Source: Streptosporangium carneum
GTDB lineage: Bacteria; Actinomycetota; Actinomycetes; Streptosporangiales; Streptosporangiaceae
Length of the DNA: 64,000 nucleotides
Direction of reading: 5' to 3'
NCBI RefSeq assembly: GCF_027922005.1
Contig: NZ_BSEV01000037.1
Location: forward strand, 1 to 64,000
The notes under the pieces were generated by a model, which worked only from the letters and a program-made list of their open reading frames with translations, ran no database searches and was not told where the DNA came from. Position numbers and translations under genes: made by a program. Positions 16,744 through 24,775 of the stretch are shown piece by piece (the first letter of the stretch is position 1; every line of letters starts with the position of its first letter).

Positions 16744-19700
16744 TCAGGGGCGTCCCACCCTGACCCGGTCCAGCCAGGCTCGCGGGCTCGACAGGGCGAG
16801 CTCGGCGGCCTCCCTGCCGCCGAGGGCGCCGAACAAGGCGCTGGCCCTGTTCCAGTGGTGCTCCGCGTGCTCCGGAGCGGACGCCGACTCCGCGGCGGCG
16901 AGGTCTCGCAGCGTGCGAGCCTGCCACAGGGGGAGACCGAGCTCGCTCCACTGCCCGAGCGCGTCGGTGAGCAGGACGCGCGCGCGGTCGTCGTGTCCCC
17001 GCGCCAGTTCCAGCTCGCCCATCGTCCTGGTGGCCAGCGCGACGCCGAACCGGTCACGCTGCTGGGTGAAGAAACGGACGCACACCTCGAGCAGGCCGGC
17101 CGCCTCGGTCGTGCGGCCCTGCCGGATCATGGCCTTGGCCAGTGACTGGCGTGCGTACGCGGCGCCGAGCGGGTCACCGGCGTCGCGCAGGATCGCCTTC
17201 GCCCGCCCGCTCAGCTCGGCGGCCGGGCCGGGTTCGTCCTTCGCCCGATGGCACAGGCTCAGCCCGCGCAGTGCCAGCCCCTCGCCACGCCGGTCGCCCA
17301 GCTCGCGGTAGAGCTCCATGCACCTGCTCAGCGAGTCGGCCGCCGACTCCAGGTCGCCGTTGTCCCTGCTGACCGCGCCGAGGCCGTAGAGCGCGGCGGC
17401 CGTCACGCCGCGGTCGCCCACTCGCCCGGCGATCCGGGCTCCCGCGCCCAGGTGCTCGACGGCCTGGGCGAACTCGCCGAGATCCCGGTGCACGGTGCCG
17501 ATCCCGACCCGGGCGACCGCCTGGGTGATCTCGTCGCCGACGGCTTCGGCATGCCCCAACGCCTGCCGGAAACGGCGCAGCGCCGCGGTGAAGTCGTCCT
17601 TCTCGTAGGAGAGCTGTCCGAGACCGGCGAGCACCGCGGCCTCGGCTCCGAGGTCCGCCGAGCCTCTGGCCGCGGACAGCGCCACGTCGAGCGTTCGCTG
17701 CCAGCCGTCGAACTCGTTGCGTGCCGCGAACGGCGATGACAGCAGTGAGGCGATCAGCGTCGTGGCCGTCCCGTCGACACCCAGTTCGTGTGCCCGCTCA
17801 ACGGCCCTGACCACCGCCGCCGTCTCCGACTTCAGCCAGTCGGCGGGGTTCTCCGCCGCCTCGGCGCGCAGCCGGGAATCGAGGTCGGTCCGTGGCGCCG
17901 GCGACCGCCACGCTCCGAGAGTCACCCGGGGCAGGTGACGGGCGCCGACCTCGACCAGCGACATCCAGGTGACCAGCATGCGTTCGAGAGCCTCGTCGAC
18001 CGGCTCGCGCGCGGCCTGTTCGGCGCCGAAAAGCTGCACGAGATCGTGGAACCGGTAGCGGACCCGTCCGAGGGCGTCGATTCCCGCCACGTCCAGCAGG
18101 CGCAGGTCCACCAGGTGCTCGACGACGTCCTCCGCGTCGTCGAGCGGGACGTTCAGCAGGGGAGCCGCCAGCCAGGATCCGAAGTCGGGCAGGTCGAGCA
18201 GGGTGAGCAGGTGGAAGGCGCGCCGGTGCGGGCCGTCGAGCTCGGCGTAGTTGAGCCCGAGGCTCGATCTGATCGCCACGTCCCCCACGGCCAGTTCGTC
18301 CAGTCTGCGCCGCTCGTCGGAAAGCCTGTCGGCCAGCGCCTGCAACGGCCAGTGCGGCCGGGCCAGCAGTTTGGCGGCCGCCGCGCGGATCGCCAGGGGG
18401 ATGCCTCCGCACAGCCGCGCGATGGTCGCCGCCGCGCCCGGGTCGGCCGCGACCCGCTCGGGTCCGATGATCGTGCTGAGCATCTCCAGCGAGGCGTCGA
18501 CGGAGAAGAAGTCCAGGTCCACCAGCTCGGCGCCCTCGAGGCCGGTCAGCCGGGACCGGCTCGTGATGATCACCAGGCAGCGCGGGGAGCCGGGCAACAG
18601 CTTGCGGACCTGGTGTTCGCCGCTGACGTTGTCCAGGACGACCACCAGGCTCCTGCCCGCGACCTTGCGCCGGTAGAGCTCGACGCGGTCCTCCGTCGTG
18701 TCCGGCAGCTCGGCCCCGCGGACGCCGAGCGCGCCCAGGAAGCGGCCCAGCACGTCTCGGACGCCGAGGTCCCGGTCCGCCCCCCGCAGGTCGGCGAACA
18801 ACTGGCCGTCGGGATAGTTCTCCCGCAGCAGGTGGGCGGCGTGCACGGCGAGCGTCGACTTCCCGACACCGCCGAATCCGGAGATCACCACCGTCGGCGT
18901 CGCCGTCCGGGAGACGGCGGTGGCGTGCTCGGCGAGCCGTCGCAGGCCGGCCAGCTGTTCCGCGCGCCCGATGAAGTCGCCGATGTCGGGAGGCAGGTGC
19001 CGGGGAGCCGTGTACTGGTCCACCACGGCCGCGCGCCGCCCCGTGACCGTCGCGGCCGTGGTCTCCACGCCGGCGCGGACGGCCGGCACGAACGGGGCGA
19101 GTCTGCCGTTGAGCACCTGGCCGTGCAGTTCCCTGAGCCTCTCGCCGGGTTCGACGCCGAGTTCGTCCAGGAGACGCCGGCGGCCCTCCTGGTAAACGGC
19201 CAGGGCGTCGGCCTGGCGGCCGCTCTCGTACAGCGCGCGCATCAGCAGCGCGCGGGCCTCCTCGCGCAACGGGTGCGCGGTGGTCAGCCGCGCCATGCGC
19301 GAGGCGCTCTCCGCGGCCCTGCCCCGGGCCAGCTCGCACCGTGCCAGCCCCTCTTCGACGGTCAGCCGGTCCTCCTCCATGGCGGAGGCCCTGGCACGGG
19401 CGAACCTCGTGTCGACGCCGCCGAAGGCGGGGCCGCGCCACAGTCCGAGCGCCTGCTCGTAGCGCCGGAACGCCTCGGCGTGGTCGCCGAGGCGTTCCGA
19501 CCGCCTGGCCAGGTGGAGATGCCGTTCGTAGGTCTCCAGATCGCTGTCGGCCCGCTCGACGTCCAGCAGGTATCCGGGGGGACGGGTGAGAAGCGCCGAC
19601 TGCCGTCCGATCGTGGCGAGACCCCGGCGCAGCGACGAGACGTAGGTGTGCACCAGCGCCGTGGCGGACCGGGGCGGCGACTCGTCCCAGATGAGGGTGA

Positions 19701-19836
19701 TGAGCCGCTCGATGGACACGACCTGCCGGGACTGCAGCGTCAACGCGACCAGCAGCGCCTTGGGCTTGGCGCCGCCGAGGTTCACCACACGGTCGTCCGC
19801 CCGGACCTCGACCGGACCGAGCATCAGGACGCGCAT
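16744..19836 (-). CDS. AfsR-like SARP regulator with NB-ARC and TPR domains
   Basis: 1030 residues. Order: OmpR-type winged-helix DNA-binding domain (about 1-95, LGGAKPKALLVALTLQSRQV), bacterial transcriptional activation domain (about 95-245), NB-ARC/STAND ATPase (about 275-560; P-loop VVISGFGGVGKSTLAVHAA, kinase-2 RSLVVVLDNV), then helical TPR repeats (about 680-1000). This is the AfsR type of large SARP. Such proteins bind 11-bp-spaced direct repeats near -35 elements and activate secondary metabolism or secreted enzymes, often under Ser/Thr kinase control. I start at ATG 19836 (MRVLMLGPVEV), which matches SARP N-termini; the frame extends upstream to 19896. Targets could be the glycosyltransferase or the NlpC/P60 gene nearby (inference). 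Confidence 0.9.
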   Translation of the reverse strand: MRVLMLGPVEVRADDRVVNLGGAKPKALLVALTLQSRQVVSIERLITLIWDESPPRSATALVHTYVSSLRRGLATIGRQSALLTRPPGYLLDVERADSDLETYERHLHLARRSERLGDHAEAFRRYEQALGLWRGPAFGGVDTRFARARASAMEEDRLTVEEGLARCELARGRAAESASRMARLTTAHPLREEARALLMRALYESGRQADALAVYQEGRRRLLDELGVEPGERLRELHGQVLNGRLAPFVPAVRAGVETTAATVTGRRAAVVDQYTAPRHLPPDIGDFIGRAEQLAGLRRLAEHATAVSRTATPTVVISGFGGVGKSTLAVHAAHLLRENYPDGQLFADLRGADRDLGVRDVLGRFLGALGVRGAELPDTTEDRVELYRRKVAGRSLVVVLDNVSGEHQVRKLLPGSPRCLVIITSRSRLTGLEGAELVDLDFFSVDASLEMLSTIIGPERVAADPGAAATIARLCGGIPLAIRAAAAKLLARPHWPLQALADRLSDERRRLDELAVGDVAIRSSLGLNYAELDGPHRRAFHLLTLLDLPDFGSWLAAPLLNVPLDDAEDVVEHLVDLRLLDVAGIDALGRVRYRFHDLVQLFGAEQAAREPVDEALERMLVTWMSLVEVGARHLPRVTLGAWRSPAPRTDLDSRLRAEAAENPADWLKSETAAVVRAVERAHELGVDGTATTLIASLLSSPFAARNEFDGWQRTLDVALSAARGSADLGAEAAVLAGLGQLSYEKDDFTAALRRFRQALGHAEAVGDEITQAVARVGIGTVHRDLGEFAQAVEHLGAGARIAGRVGDRGVTAAALYGLGAVSRDNGDLESAADSLSRCMELYRELGDRRGEGLALRGLSLCHRAKDEPGPAAELSGRAKAILRDAGDPLGAAYARQSLAKAMIRQGRTTEAAGLLEVCVRFFTQQRDRFGVALATRTMGELELARGHDDRARVLLTDALGQWSELGLPLWQARTLRDLAAAESASAPEHAEHHWNRASALFGALGGREAAELALSSPRAWLDRVRVGRP

Positions 19837-20064
19837 GTGACGTTTCCCATCGCATTCATGCCACAACAATGACCGCTGTCCCGGGAAACGGCACATTGTT
19901 TTTTCCGAGGCCCCTGACCCGCGCCCGGAAAGCGGTCGCGCGCCGGTTTTCGCCTCTGGAGTTTATCGGCTTGGCCGCCGGTTCGCGCTGAATTCGGCCT
20001 GCCGGCCTGGCCTGACCTGCGTGCGACAAAATGGCGAAATGAAATATCCGGTTATTAACGTATA

Positions 20065-20095
20065 AAGGTGGGCCGCCGGTCCGGTGGCCCACCTT
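20065..20095 (-). terminator. Hairpin terminator of the NlpC/P60 gene
   Basis: AAGGTGGGCC (20065-20074) pairs perfectly with GGCCCACCTT (20086-20095) with an 11-base loop. On the minus strand it follows the gene at 20111 and is succeeded by TTTATA, close to a classical intrinsic terminator. Confidence 0.75.
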
Positions 20096-20110
20096 CGGGG
20101 TTTTCCGTGT

Positions 20111-21451
20111 TCAGACGAGCCAGCAGTTGTCCTTGGCGAAGCCGAGGCCGATGACGGTGTCGGCGTCCCAGGGCATGTGGCTGAATCCTCTTCCGTTGTG
20201 CCAGGCCTTGACGTCGCCGTTGGGCATGACGGCGGCGATGTCGGCCCTGCCGTCGCCGTCGAGGTCGCCGAGATGGAGGTTGTCGCTGGTGAAGCCGAGG
20301 CCGACGATGGTGTCGGCGTCCCAGGGCATGTGGCTGAATCCTCTTCCGTTGTGCCAGGCCTTGACGTCGCCGTTGGGCATGACGGCCATGATTTCGGCCT
20401 TTCGGTCGCCGTCGAGGTCGGCGAAGTGGAGGTTGTCCTTGGTGAAGCCGAGGCCGACGATGGTGTCGGCGTCCCAGGGCATGTGGCTGAATCCTCTTCC
20501 GTTGTGCCAGGCCTTGACGTCGCCGTTGGGCATGACGGCCATGATTTCGGCCTTTCGGTCGCCGTCGAGGTCGGCGAAGTGGAGGTTGTCGCTGGTGAAG
20601 CCGAGGCCGATGACGGTGTCGCCGTCCCAGGGCATCGGGCCGAATCCCGCCCCGTTGCGCCAGGCCTTGACGTCGCCGTTGGGCATGACGGCGATGATCT
20701 CCTTGTCACCGTCGCCGTCGAGGTCGGCGAAGTGGAGGTTGTCCTTGGTGAAGCCGAGGCCGATGACGGCGTCGGCGTCCCAGGGCATGTGGCTGAACCC
20801 CGCCCCGTTGTGCCAGGCCTTGACGTCGCCGTTGGGCATGACGGTGGCGATGTCGGCCCTGCCGTCGCCGGACAGCGACGACCCGGGCGCCGTGTCGACG
20901 ATGTTGTCGTAACGGATCGGCGTGTAGGCGTTCGCGGTCGACGCCCTCCAGGTGCGCTCGGCGGTGGGGGAGCCGTCGGGGCCCGCCTGCTCCCTGACGA
21001 CCGGCGTCGTCCGAGCCTCGTCGGCCCAGCGGACGAAGAGCGCGACATGGACCCCCGGCCGGTTCAGCGCGTCGCCGGGGCGCAGGTCGGACCGGGCGAT
21101 CTCGTGGGAGACCTGTTCGAGCGTGCTCGTGGTGTAGGACCGCCGCAGTCCCCACGCCATGGAGACGTAGCCCGAGCAGTCCGTGCGGTAGTTTCCGTAC
21201 CCGTTCCGATGGCAGGCCGACTGGCTGTAGGGCACTCTCTCGTCGATCCAGCTCTGTGCCCGGACCAGCGCTTCGTCACGTGAGGTCGGCCTGTTCTCGG
21301 GATAGGTGTCGCACCCTGCCCTGGCGTGGAGGGCGCCGGTCACGGCGGTCGAGGCCGAGGTCGCGGCGCTCGAGGGCACGGCTCCGGCGACACAGGTCAG
21401 CGCGGCGGTGGTGGCTGTCAGCAGCAGGCGGAGCCTGGCGGTCCCGTTCAT
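20111..21451 (-). CDS. Secreted NlpC/P60-like protein with five FG-GAP/VCBS repeats
   Basis: 446 residues. A Sec signal peptide (about 1-30, AALTCVAGAVPSSAA) is followed by an NlpC/P60-like domain: catalytic-Cys segment RTDCSGYVSMAW (Cys about 92) and RPGVHVALFV (His about 135). From residue 182 to the end are five almost identical 51-residue FG-GAP/VCBS-type repeats, each with DLDGDxxxEI (Ca2+-loop-like) and VMPNGDVKAW, expected to form a beta-propeller. Likely an extracellular peptidoglycan- or amide-cleaving protein with a propeller for binding or calcium-dependent stability. ATG 21451 follows AGGA by about 8 nt. Upstream sequence 21566-21615 holds direct repeats that may bind a SARP. Confidence 0.82.
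   Translation of the reverse strand: MNGTARLRLLLTATTAALTCVAGAVPSSAATSASTAVTGALHARAGCDTYPENRPTSRDEALVRAQSWIDERVPYSQSACHRNGYGNYRTDCSGYVSMAWGLRRSYTTSTLEQVSHEIARSDLRPGDALNRPGVHVALFVRWADEARTTPVVREQAGPDGSPTAERTWRASTANAYTPIRYDNIVDTAPGSSLSGDGRADIATVMPNGDVKAWHNGAGFSHMPWDADAVIGLGFTKDNLHFADLDGDGDKEIIAVMPNGDVKAWRNGAGFGPMPWDGDTVIGLGFTSDNLHFADLDGDRKAEIMAVMPNGDVKAWHNGRGFSHMPWDADTIVGLGFTKDNLHFADLDGDRKAEIMAVMPNGDVKAWHNGRGFSHMPWDADTIVGLGFTSDNLHLGDLDGDGRADIAAVMPNGDVKAWHNGRGFSHMPWDADTVIGLGFAKDNCWLV
20141..20905 (-). repeat. Five 153-bp in-frame tandem repeats
   Basis: Copies start at 20141, 20294, 20447, 20600 and 20753, exactly 153 bp apart, and encode the 51-residue propeller repeats. Adjacent units differ by only a few bases, so they expanded recently or are homogenised by conversion. 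Confidence 0.9.
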
Positions 21452-21565
21452 GGTGGTGTCCTGACACGTAGGCGGCACGGCGCACCGGCGGCGACGCGCG
21501 GTTCGCTCCCCGTGGTCCATGCCTGTCGTCGTTCTGGCATGACCAGGTTCGTGAGCGCCGCTGGA

Positions 21566-21615
21566 AGGCGGCTGCAACCCGCCTACAGGGCGGCGAGACC
21601 GCCTGAAGACCGCCT
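21566..21615 (-). promoter_or_regulatory. Candidate SARP-type direct repeats
   Basis: On the minus strand AGGCGG occurs at 21615-21610, 21604-21599 and 21584-21579: an 11-bp phased pair plus a third copy 20 bp on. An inverse copy lies at 21566-21571. SARP regulators bind heptameric direct repeats with 11-bp phasing. The NlpC/P60 gene starts 115-165 bp downstream. Suggestive only. Confidence 0.35.
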
Positions 21616-21687
21616 ATGGACAAGACCGCCCGCGAGGCCGGACCACCGTTGGACCGGCCGCCGAGGGGCGGGACGTCACCCGCCGCG

Positions 21688-22677
21688 TCAGCTCCTCCGA
21701 AGCGCGGCGACCACGCGGGCCCGGTGGTCGCCGGGGGAGCCCCATGCCGAGTGCAGCGCCCTGACCTTGCGGATCCACAGGCTGGGGTCGTACTCGTCGG
21801 TGTAGCCGATGGCGCCGTGCACCTGTAGGGCGATCTTGGCCGCCGCGTAGGCCGCCTCGGACGCCGCGACCTTCGCGGCCGACACGTCACGGGCGAACGT
21901 CGGCGAACCCGAGGCCAGCGCCGCGCCGTGGACCAGCGGACGGGCGTACTCCAGGCCGACGAGCGCGTTCGCGAGGTGGTGCTTGACCGCCTGGAACTCG
22001 CCGATCGGCCGTCCGAACTGCCGCCGCGCCGTGGCGTACTCCACCGTGGTCTCCAGCAGCCTGCGTCCCAGGCCCACCAACTGCGCGGCGCAGGCCAGCG
22101 CCCCCATGTCGTAGGCCGCGGAGGCCGCCGCGCGGACCTCGGGCCCAGAGGCGAGCGGCGCGTCCGGGGTGAGGGGGAACAGCCTGCGGGCCGGGTCCAG
22201 CGAGGTCCGGACCACGCCGGGAGTCGCGCCGCGCAGCTCGTCGCCGTCCGCGACCAGGACGAGGCCGGCGACGTCGGCGTCCAGGCCGTACGGCATCGCG
22301 GGGGGCAGCGCCAGTGAGACGACGGCCGTGCCGGCGGCGATCCGCGGCAGCCACGCGCCCGCGAGCTCCCCGTCGCCGAGCCGGTCGAGCAGCACGGCGG
22401 CCGCGACGGTCTCGGCGTACGGCCCCGGCACCGCGTGCCGTCCGAGCTCGTGGAAGGCGGTCACCAGCTCGACGGGGAGCGGTCCCGCGCCCTCGAAGGC
22501 CTCGGGCACGGCCACGGCGAGGACGCCGGCCTCGGCGAGCGAGCGCCACAGGGCGAGGCCGGGCTCGTGGGTCCCGGCGGCCCAGGCGCGGATCACGGCC
22601 GGGGTGTCCGCCTTGGCCAGCAGTTCGTGCAGGGTCTCGCCGAAAAGCCGCTGCTCGGCGTCGAGGATGAACTTCAC
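21688..22677 (-). CDS. Acyl-CoA dehydrogenase, short beta-type subunit (FadE32/33-like)
   Basis: 329 residues, shorter than a standard acyl-CoA dehydrogenase and similar in length to the beta chains FadE32/FadE33 of actinobacterial steroid pathways, which form alpha2-beta2 heterotetramers with a longer partner. Visible features are the C-terminal flavin/substrate region (TARRQFGRPIGEFQAVKHHL and ALQVHGAIGYTDEYDPSLW). The GTG at 22677 is preceded by CCGGAGGC, a good ribosome binding site. It lies 34 bp downstream of the longer dehydrogenase and is co-oriented. I infer it acts on the ring-opened CoA intermediates made by IpdAB. Confidence 0.85.
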   Translation of the reverse strand: MKFILDAEQRLFGETLHELLAKADTPAVIRAWAAGTHEPGLALWRSLAEAGVLAVAVPEAFEGAGPLPVELVTAFHELGRHAVPGPYAETVAAAVLLDRLGDGELAGAWLPRIAAGTAVVSLALPPAMPYGLDADVAGLVLVADGDELRGATPGVVRTSLDPARRLFPLTPDAPLASGPEVRAAASAAYDMGALACAAQLVGLGRRLLETTVEYATARRQFGRPIGEFQAVKHHLANALVGLEYARPLVHGAALASGSPTFARDVSAAKVAASEAAYAAAKIALQVHGAIGYTDEYDPSLWIRKVRALHSAWGSPGDHRARVVAALRRS

Positions 22678-22711
22678 CGTTGCCTCCGGGTTGTCGTCAC
22701 CGTGCTCGCCG

Positions 22712-23839
22712 TCACTTCGAGGCCCTGGGCAGGCCGAGCACGCGTTCGGCGATGACGTTGCGCTGGATCTCGTTGGTGCCCGCGTAGATCGGGCCCGCGA
22801 GGGAGAAGACGTAGCCCTCCAGCCATTCGCCGTCGAGCTCGCCGTCGGGGCCCAGCAGGTCGAGCGCCGCCTCGTGCAGCGCCACGTCCAGCTCGGACCA
22901 GAAGATCTTGTTGATGCTGGACTCGGCGCCGACGTCCTCGGTGCGCGAGACGGTCTCGAAGCCCTTGAGCCGGTAGGCGTGGGCCTTGATCCACGCGTCG
23001 GCCACCCGGTCGCGGAGCGCGGTGTCGGCGGGGTCGGCGCGTTCACGCCACAGGTCGACCAGCCGGTCGGCGGCGGCGAGGAAGCGTCCCGGGCTGCGCA
23101 GCGTGAGCCCGCGCTCGTTGCCCGTCGTGCTCATCGCGACCCGCCAGCCCTCACCGGGCGTGCCGACGACGTCCTGGTCGGGCACGAACACGTCGTCGAA
23201 GAACAGTTCGGCGAAGGCGGGCTTGCCGTCGATGCGGCCGATGGGCCGCCGGGTGATCCCCTCGGCGTCCAGCGGGAACATCAGATAGGTCAGGCCGTGG
23301 TGCCGCCCGGCCTCCGGGTCGGAGCGGAACGGGCCGAACCCCCAGTCGGCGAAGGCGGCGCGTGAGCTCCACGTCTTCTGGCCGTTCAGCAGCCAGCCGC
23401 CGTCGGCGCGGGTCGCGGTGGCGCGCAGCGCGGCCAGGTCGCTGCCCGCGCCCGGCTCCGACCAGGCCTGGGCCCAGATGACCTCTCCCGAGGCCATCGA
23501 CGGCAGGACGCGGTCGAGCTGCTCGGGGGTGCCGTGCTGGAAGAGGGTCGGGGCGAGCAGGTTGATGCCGTTCTGGCTGACCCGGCCCGGGGCCCCCGCC
23601 GCGTAGTACTCCTCCTCGAAGATGAGCCACTCCAGCGGGGACGCGTCCCGCCCGCCGTACCTGGCGGGCCAGGAGACGACCGAGAGCCGCGCCTCGGACA
23701 GCTCCCGCTCCCACGCGCGGTGGGCGGCGAAGCCCTCCTCGATCTCCAGCGAGGGCAGGGGAGCGGCGGGGACGTGGGCGCGCAGCCAGTCCCGCACCTC
23801 GGCGCGGAACGGCTCGACGGACGACAGGTCAAGATTCAT
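22712..23839 (-). CDS. Acyl-CoA dehydrogenase, alpha-type subunit (FadE31-like)
   Basis: 375 residues with the full dehydrogenase fold: N-terminal helical domain, flavin-binding QAWSEPGAGSDLAALRATAT (about 123-142), NGQKTWSS, and C-terminal GPIYAGTNEIQRNVIAERVL. At the position of the classical catalytic Glu (YEGT in MCAD) it has YAGT, common in this actinobacterial subgroup, so the base must come from elsewhere or from the partner chain. Length and pairing with the 329-residue protein downstream suggest a FadE31-type heteromer of the KstR2 regulon. The start overlaps the end of the enoyl-CoA hydratase gene. Confidence 0.87.
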   Translation of the reverse strand: MNLDLSSVEPFRAEVRDWLRAHVPAAPLPSLEIEEGFAAHRAWERELSEARLSVVSWPARYGGRDASPLEWLIFEEEYYAAGAPGRVSQNGINLLAPTLFQHGTPEQLDRVLPSMASGEVIWAQAWSEPGAGSDLAALRATATRADGGWLLNGQKTWSSRAAFADWGFGPFRSDPEAGRHHGLTYLMFPLDAEGITRRPIGRIDGKPAFAELFFDDVFVPDQDVVGTPGEGWRVAMSTTGNERGLTLRSPGRFLAAADRLVDLWRERADPADTALRDRVADAWIKAHAYRLKGFETVSRTEDVGAESSINKIFWSELDVALHEAALDLLGPDGELDGEWLEGYVFSLAGPIYAGTNEIQRNVIAERVLGLPRASK

Positions 23840-24668
23840 CGGCGGCCGCCTTCATGCTCTTGGGGGTCATGCCTGCCAGGGGGTCGGCGGAGGTCTCCGC
23901 GTTGTGGGCGTGGGCGAGGTGGTGCAGGCCGAAGACCGAGTCCATTCCCGCGTGCATGCCCTGCAGGTCCTCGGCCTGGTTCACGGCCTTCTTGGTCAGC
24001 GCGAGGCCCATACGCGGCATGGCGGCGATCCGCTCGGCCAGCGCGAAGGTCTCGGCCTCCAGCGAGTCGCGGGGCACGACCCGGTTGACCATCCCGACCT
24101 CGTGGGCGCGGCGGGCGGGCATCCGGTCACCGGTGTAGAGGAACTCCTTGGCGACGCGCGGCGGCATCACCCAGGGGTGGGCGAAGTACTCGACGCCGGG
24201 GATGCCCATCCGCACCACGGGGTCGGCGAAGAACGCGTCCTCCGAGGCGACGATCAGGTCGCACACCCAGGCGAGCATGAGCCCTCCGGCGACGCACGCG
24301 CCCTGCACCATCGCGATCACCGGCTTGGGGATCTCCCGCCACCTGCGGCACATCCCGAGGTACACCTCGGACTCGCGGGCGAAGCGGCTCTCGGCTCCCT
24401 GCCTGCCGACGTGGTCCCACCACAGCCCCGCCCTGCGCTCGAAGGAGACGTGCGCGTCGCGTCCGGGGCTGCCGATGTCGTGCCCGGCGGAGAAGTGCTC
24501 GCCCTCACCGGCCAGGACGATCACCTTGACCTCGTCGTCGGCGGCGGCCCGGTAGAAGGCCTCGTCCAGGGCGTAGGTCATGGCGGAGTTCTGCGCGTTG
24601 CGGTACTCCGGGCGGTTCATGGTCACCACCGCCACGGACCCGCGCCGTTCGTAGCGTACGACGGTCAT
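23829..24668 (-). CDS. Enoyl-CoA hydratase/isomerase family protein
   Basis: 279-residue crotonase. N-terminal VAVVTMNRPEYRNAQNSAM, oxyanion segment GEHFSAGHDIGSPG (about 57-70), and VQGACVAGGLMLAWVCDLIV (about 121-140). Proteins of this kind recur beside fadE31-33 in steroid catabolic clusters. It is the first gene of a three-gene minus-strand operon with the two dehydrogenases and is divergent from ipdF; the KstR2-like operator (24690-24703) lies just upstream. Exact substrate unknown; likely a late CoA thioester of ring C/D degradation. Confidence 0.85.
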   Translation of the reverse strand: MTVVRYERRGSVAVVTMNRPEYRNAQNSAMTYALDEAFYRAAADDEVKVIVLAGEGEHFSAGHDIGSPGRDAHVSFERRAGLWWDHVGRQGAESRFARESEVYLGMCRRWREIPKPVIAMVQGACVAGGLMLAWVCDLIVASEDAFFADPVVRMGIPGVEYFAHPWVMPPRVAKEFLYTGDRMPARRAHEVGMVNRVVPRDSLEAETFALAERIAAMPRMGLALTKKAVNQAEDLQGMHAGMDSVFGLHHLAHAHNAETSADPLAGMTPKSMKAAADES

Positions 24669-24689
24669 CGGGACCCCCTCATTCTTTCT

Positions 24690-24703
24690 AACAATTGTTT
24701 GGT
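24690..24703. promoter_or_regulatory. KstR2-like operator (site 2)
   Basis: AACAATTGTTTGGT, nearly the same as site 1 at 9213-9226 (one base differs), with identical flanks TTCT on the left. It matches AnCAAGnnCTTGnT apart from the half-site G/C positions, both T here. It sits between the divergent enoyl-CoA hydratase and ipdF operons and directly abuts the -10-like TAGAGT (24703-24708) reading toward ipdF. Confidence 0.72.
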
Positions 24704-24715
24704 AGAGTAAACCAC

Positions 24716-24775
24716 GTGAAGCTCAACGAGAAGGACCCGGCCTGCGCGTCCTTCGGTGCGGAGGCGTGGAGATGA
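24716..24775 (+). CDS. Possible leaderless 19-codon leader ORF upstream of ipdF
   Basis: GTG 24716 begins a 19-codon frame (VKLNEKDPACASFGAEAWR). Its TGA (24773-24775) overlaps the ipdF ATG at 24772 as ATGA. TAGAGT at 24703-24708 is a plausible -10 element, and the GTG lies about 8 bases beyond it, so the mRNA may start at or near this codon. Leaderless upstream frames that couple to the next gene are known in actinobacteria. Existence is inferred; no homologue is recognised. Confidence 0.35.
   Translation: MKLNEKDPACASFGAEAWR

Noticed and set aside
17788-19872. Long plus-strand frame opposite the SARP gene
   Set aside because: Antisense of a clearly coding AfsR-like protein with intact motifs.
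20141-20905. CRISPR-like array
   Set aside because: The spacing is exactly 153 bp with no unique spacers; these are in-frame protein repeats.
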